Positions 39,301-45,300 of a stretch of DNA of 64,000 nucleotides are shown here, one piece after another. Within the stretch, counting starts at the first letter, position 1. Each line of letters begins with the position of its first letter. A program made the position numbers and the translations under genes. Source of the DNA: Agapetus fuscipes (taxonomy: Eukaryota; Arthropoda; Insecta; Trichoptera; Glossosomatidae). The stretch spans positions 2,542,001 through 2,606,000 of the forward strand of contig OX637353.1 in assembly GCA_951799405.1 (NCBI GenBank), in the 5' to 3' direction. The notes beneath the pieces are model-generated. The model saw nothing but the letters and a program-made list of their open reading frames with translations, was not told the origin of the DNA and made no database searches.

Positions 39301-42300
39301 TTCTCTCAGCTGTAGAGTTTTAACAAGAGTAGAAAGAGGAGACAGATCTGGAGGGACTATGTAGATCGCATGAGCGGAAGTAGGTAAATAAAAAAAAGTA
39401 GCCAGTAAACAGTAAATTTCATAGAAGTGCTTCCACCGACAGCGAGTGAGCGGAGCGGACTGAGCGAGTACAAAGAGTTACAAAAGTGGTCGCAGAGTTG
39501 AGCGGGTTTCCAGCGGACTCCGTACGGACTCCGCTCGACTAGCAACAGTAAATTTCATAGAAGTGCTTCCACCGACAGCGGAGTGAGCGGAGCGGACTGA
39601 GCGAGTAAAAATGAGCCCGCTGTGTCATGGTCTCGGCCGCTAGTTTTCAACGGACTCCGCTCCCCCGTGCCCCCCGCGCCAACCCGCGCAGTTGCATGAC
39701 AGTTGCTATTACAAGAAATGTGAAAGTACCCCGCGATAAAACACATCATACATGATTTACAAAAACACATCATACATTATTTTATAAATTTGAAAATATT
39801 AAAATGTATGTTTTATTTCAAACATCTACTTTTTATGTATTAAAGCAAAATAATACATTAAGTACTTTTTGATTTTTCGAAACAATTTTTTTATTTTTTA
39901 TTAATAATTAAAACATTTGATCTGTTATTCATACTTAATACATGTCCAAAAAAGTCAAAGTAGCCAAAATTTGGTATCTCTAAGTCTAATGCTTTGGAAA
40001 GTGACACACACACACACATACAGATGGACATTTTTGAGAGATAGTGTTTTTTGGCATGTCCTGCACCAGGACAACTCATTTCCGTGAAAACCTCGAAAAA
40101 AAATTTCACACCAAATCAAAACTTTCTTTATAGCCTTCAGCTATAGCAAGAAAGTAAAAAAGCCATCCATTGAAAACATAGAGATGATTGTATCAGTATT
40201 TGTATTCTTGTTACTTTGACATTTTAGGCACCCGAGCTCTCTCCAGAGGAACAGCAAAAGAGAAGGGAAAAGGTTGAGTCAATAAAGAAGATGCTCTCCA
40301 ATAGCACACCTTCTGGGGATCCCAGCAAGGTAAAAATACTGCTACTTATTTATTTTAACATTTTACATGAACGTTGCAGACATGAAGTTGTCAGGGTAGG
40401 TATATTTTATCTTCAAATCGCCAAAATACACAAATTGCTTAAAACAAATATGATTAATGAAAATCCTTAAAAATAGCACGGAAACATAAATATTAACCAG
40501 GTGGAAAATGCAAAAGCTTTGTTTTGCATATTTCATTACTAATTTTAAAACTATTTGGCACAGTGATAACCCCACTAGTGGTACGCGACACTTCTTAAGG
40601 TGATACGCAAGCAGCCATGGCCATGGCAAGGTGGTAAATTTTATGAAATCTCCAGCTCTTTTAACTCTCGTTTATTTTCTAAATTGTGTCTGAAATGGGA
40701 AGTGACCATATTCAGTTGCTGCTACATACAGAGGTGAGATGGCTTTCACGAGGAAGAATGCTGAGCAGATTATTCGACTTACGTTCTGAGGTGCAGCTGT
40801 TCCTGATGGGGACCGATTTTGAATTACGCGATCGACTGACTGACGGACACTGGATTATATCATTGGCTACATTTTTAATCGCATCAACGACTTAAATCTA
40901 ATATTAAATAGATTAACACAGTTTTAATTCACTTTTTTAAATTTTATTGCTGTCTAGTACTTTCGCCAATAAGGCATCTTCAGGACAATCAATAATATCT
41001 ATAGGCGAACCTTATAGGCGAAAGTACTAGACGTAAAAAAAAAACGCAACTAAGCTACACATACAGTGTAACTTCTTGCCTGCGTTTCCCCGAAGGGGTC
41101 GCATGTGGCGCTTCGGAACCTATTTATTATTACAGGTAAGGGGGCCAGCCTCACACCAACCACTTTCAGTTGAAGTGGGGGTTTCCAGGGCTCCCGGGGG
41201 GGCTGGTTCTCATTTCTTGTGAAGGCTGAGTAAACCTTTGAGATCAAACCCTTGCTCTCGGCATGGAATGCAAGCATTCTACCAATTGAGTTATCGACCT
41301 TATTACGAGCTTGGTCGTCGTCGCTACAAAGCGCCAATTCTCAAGCAAGACCCAGTTGCTGTAAGGCTGGATGGACCTTTGGTGACCGGTCATTGGTAAA
41401 GGTTTTATGAAATTTTCAACCCAGCGAAGAGCAAATTTGAAAATATAAATGGGATATTTTTTGTGCTCCGCCGGGAATCGCACCCACAACCTTCCCATTC
41501 AGAGTCCGAAGTGTTGCCACTGAACTACGGACCGGTCTAAAACAACAGACAACAATAAAATTTTAAAAAGTGATTTAAAACTGTGTTAATTTGGTTTACA
41601 CAGTGAAAGTCCATTGTATATTAATTAAATAAACAAAGTTTTAATTCACTTTTATAATTTTTTATTTTTGTCTAGCACTTTCGCCTACAAGGCATCATCA
41701 GGACAATGACAATTCAAAATTAACAATTAAAATTCTTTTCAAAATTCTTTACAGTCTGATACAGTCTGAATCTAAGTTTGCAAGGTAGAACTACAAATTG
41801 GTTTTCAGTACTTAAATGACAAAATTAAAGCATTTATCAAGAAATTTAAAATGATTAAAAGGATTATTATTAAATGAGAATCTGGCATCTTTTCCTAATT
41901 TGGAAAATTTTGTAACTGACTTTTTTTAACTGTTACACTTCAGTGGTAGGCTACTGATTTATAATTTCGTGAGTGGTACGCAAAATTAAAATTTTGGGAA
42001 CCACTGATCTAGTAGATTGTAGAAAAATTTAAGTCATTGATGTTTAGAAGTCCGCTGCCTTAAAATGGAGCTGCGTAGGACATGATGTCCCCAGATAACA
42101 GATGGACAAAATAAGTTCTAGAGTGGCAGCCCGTAACATGCAGAGGAAGTGTCCTCACTCTTCATCTTCCTTCCAGGCCTCAGGCAAACGGTCAGATGAT
42201 GTCAAAAAAAGAGCTGGTAGATCACTGATATAGATAGAGATGTCCAAGATAGAGATGTATGAAGGACCAAAGGGAGCTTTTCTAGAGAAATCTAGATGAA

Positions 42301-45300
42301 TTGATGTGTAAAAATAATGTTTATTCAGTTTGACAATACGAGTACATTTGCTTGCAGAGCCCAGATGGTGAAGACAAACGACAGAGAGAGCACTTGCTGC
42401 AGCTCAACCAGATCCTGGCCAAGCAAGTCATGGAGATGAGCAAGATAGTAGCTGGTGAGACTCAGGCCTACATGCCACCTTATGCTGCATGAACTTCCAA
42501 ACACTTCATTAACTATGCGAGATTCAAGATGTTCAATTTTCTCTGTAGATGTTTTCATAATTTTGACAATGTTTTTGCTGTTTTGAGTGTAGTTTTATTG
42601 TAGAGAAACTCTAACCTTTCTAGAATTTTTAAAAGAATCTAAATGTTTTCATTACAACTTTGTTTTCAATATACATACTCATTTCTCTGCTAGCTGATTT
42701 TCATTTTGGCCATTGACTTATTTGAGAGCCTAGACATTAAATTAAACTTAAAAATATAGATCGCATATCTGTTTCACCCTATGGATTAGCATATTTATGT
42801 GTGCTCAAAAAGGTATATAAATATGGAATATGCACCACAATACAGTCTGATGGACAACAAAACATCACTGAGCGTGTTGTTTTGATTTGGAGAATTTTAT
42901 AGCAGTATTTATTTATTTAAATGTTGAAGGTATTGTGTCATATTACACAATGCAGTCAGCACAAATAAACTAGGGGAAAAATAGCAGGTTGTTTTTGTTT
43001 TTTTTGAAAATATAAAATTTGGCACATTGTTCCGACTCCATTCAGACTCCAAGTCAGATCATTCAAAACACAACATTATGCAAACAAGGCTTTTAGGCAG
43101 CTCAGTGTGGTTTGTGCAGCAGTGAACAACCATAAATACTTATAGCTTCTTTTTGTTTTCATTCTTTCCTTAGTCAATGGTTTGTGCTAAAATTGAATAA
43201 GGATGTAGGTATGTTTCCATTTAAATTTTTAGAACTACAAAGTATTAGACACATTCATCACTTATGAATTCATTATAATTCTAAATACAAAAATAAATAT
43301 CAAAACTTAGTAGGTATTTAAATACATCATCTTCTCATCTTTTATAGCAATAGTCACGGCACAAATTCACAACACAAAAACATAAGGTCCGCAAGTGAAT
43401 TGTGTTGTCACCTGGCCGGGTTGCTAGGAAAAAGTCAAGCAAAGATTTTGTTGTTGGTGGACGGCAGTCCCATATATGACTGACGTTTGCTCGCCGAGAA
43501 AAAAAATAAAATTAAAAAATGTTCAGACCTCATTGAGACATCACATTTCCAGGTCTCTAGAAAAAAGGCTAACTAATATTTCTCTATTGTTTACTAGGGA
43601 TCCTAATCACATAGACCTGTGATGCTTGCCTATTGAAAAAATCTAATTTGTATTTTTGTGCCGAGTCTGTTCTCTTTTAAATTTCCATTGTAGGTAGCAA
43701 TCAATATCTTAATTTCACAATGATGATGCCATCTATTGGAGAGCAAGTAAAGCTTAATTATCTTTCAATATTTCAACATTGTAATTCATTCTACCAGATA
43801 TTCTGTATTCACATTCACATATTCATATAAGTAGCAAGAAAATGATCTTCCTTTCTGATTACTTAAAAAAAAAAGAATTGTGAAGTGCATTCGATTACTT
43901 AAACATTAATATTTAAACAGTGAAAATAATTGCAGTGGTCTAGTATGGAGTAATGTATGGAGTTTTTTGTGATCATTTTTTCTTTAATTCTCTAACAGAT
44001 GGCTGCATTAATGACAAATTCAGCCTTTCATTACAAGTACCTAGCTCATTTAATTACGAGTAAGTAGACACAGAAGAAATCTCATCATAATGACTAAATA
44101 AATTGTTGAGTAAAGTATTTTAATAATTTGAGAAAAGTAGCTATACTTACTGCATAACATTGTTTACAATATTTTTTTTTGTATCAGAACTTTTTTTCAA
44201 ATTGCCTTGAACTTGTTTTGTTCAAACTTCCAGTATTTCATAACATCACTGTGTATCATTGTCACAGTATCCCATCTGCTATTTCACCATTCCTGCCTGA
44301 ACCTGCAACCTGAACCCTCCATTCCTCAGCGGCTAACACTCCATGTAGAGTGTAGACCAACAGAGGCAAAAACACTTCTAAATGTAAACAGCATCTGAGT
44401 CATATTGGTCACACTTTATTTTATTCAAAATATATGGTGGAACTAGAGTTATTGAAGACACAAAAATAAAATTGAGTTTTATAATTTTCACTTTTCTTCC
44501 ATACTAAAATACTACCTTTTATCCTTACACATCCTTGTTTGTCAAAAAAAAAAAATGTGCATGTGTCGGCAGCTTTTATGTGTTTGTTTGTGTTGTATTT
44601 CCCTCCAAAGGTACGGGACCAGAAGGTTTGCCATCGCTGCCCTCGCCGACCAATCAGAAATCTTAAAAAGCACCCGCCACCCAACCAGCACCGACCATAC
44701 ACAACTAATGCTTGCTCTTTTCATGTGATAAGCTTGACCAAAATAATGAATGTGAGTTTTACCTTATGTTGTCATTGTTTCATGTTCCTATTGTTTCATG
44801 TGCTTGGAAGGACTCAGACTCTGAATCAATTTTTAGTCAAATATAAGTATATTATGAAAAAGTAAATAGAATATCTCAGTACAAAGTACTTTTTGTGCTT
44901 AAAAATTGTTCATTTTATCATATCTCTCTCTCAACTCTCAAATATTATTTATGATTGTCGGATGACACAAATCACGCAGTGGGTGGATTGCCATAATTAA
45001 TTATTAAAAAACCTTAGTGTTAAAAAACGCCATTGAATTGATTAAAATGAATGATTGACAAGATGCTCTATTATTAAAGAGAATTATGTGTACAAAGTGT
45101 ACACAAATGATAAATATTATAACTATTCAGTATATTATTTAGTGAACGTTAAAAAAGAGAGATGAGACATTCAGGTTGTTGATGGCAATGTGTTATTGTT
45201 TGTTTTATCACCATTTTATGTGTATATATGTCATTTTAGTAAATCCATACTTCACCTGCAACAAACTATTTTTAATTTATACAAAATGTCCAACAGCCGT

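Larger units (their letters stand above)
40561..42006. mobile_element. hAT remnant with nested insertions
   Basis: The left end is CAGTGATAACCCCACTAGTG with GTACGCGACACTTCTTAAGG; the right end mirrors CAGTGGTTCCCAAAATTTTA. Both resemble the element at 9971-11156. No convincing TSD. Two copies of a hairpin repeat and a composite SINE lie inside. Confidence 0.65.
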
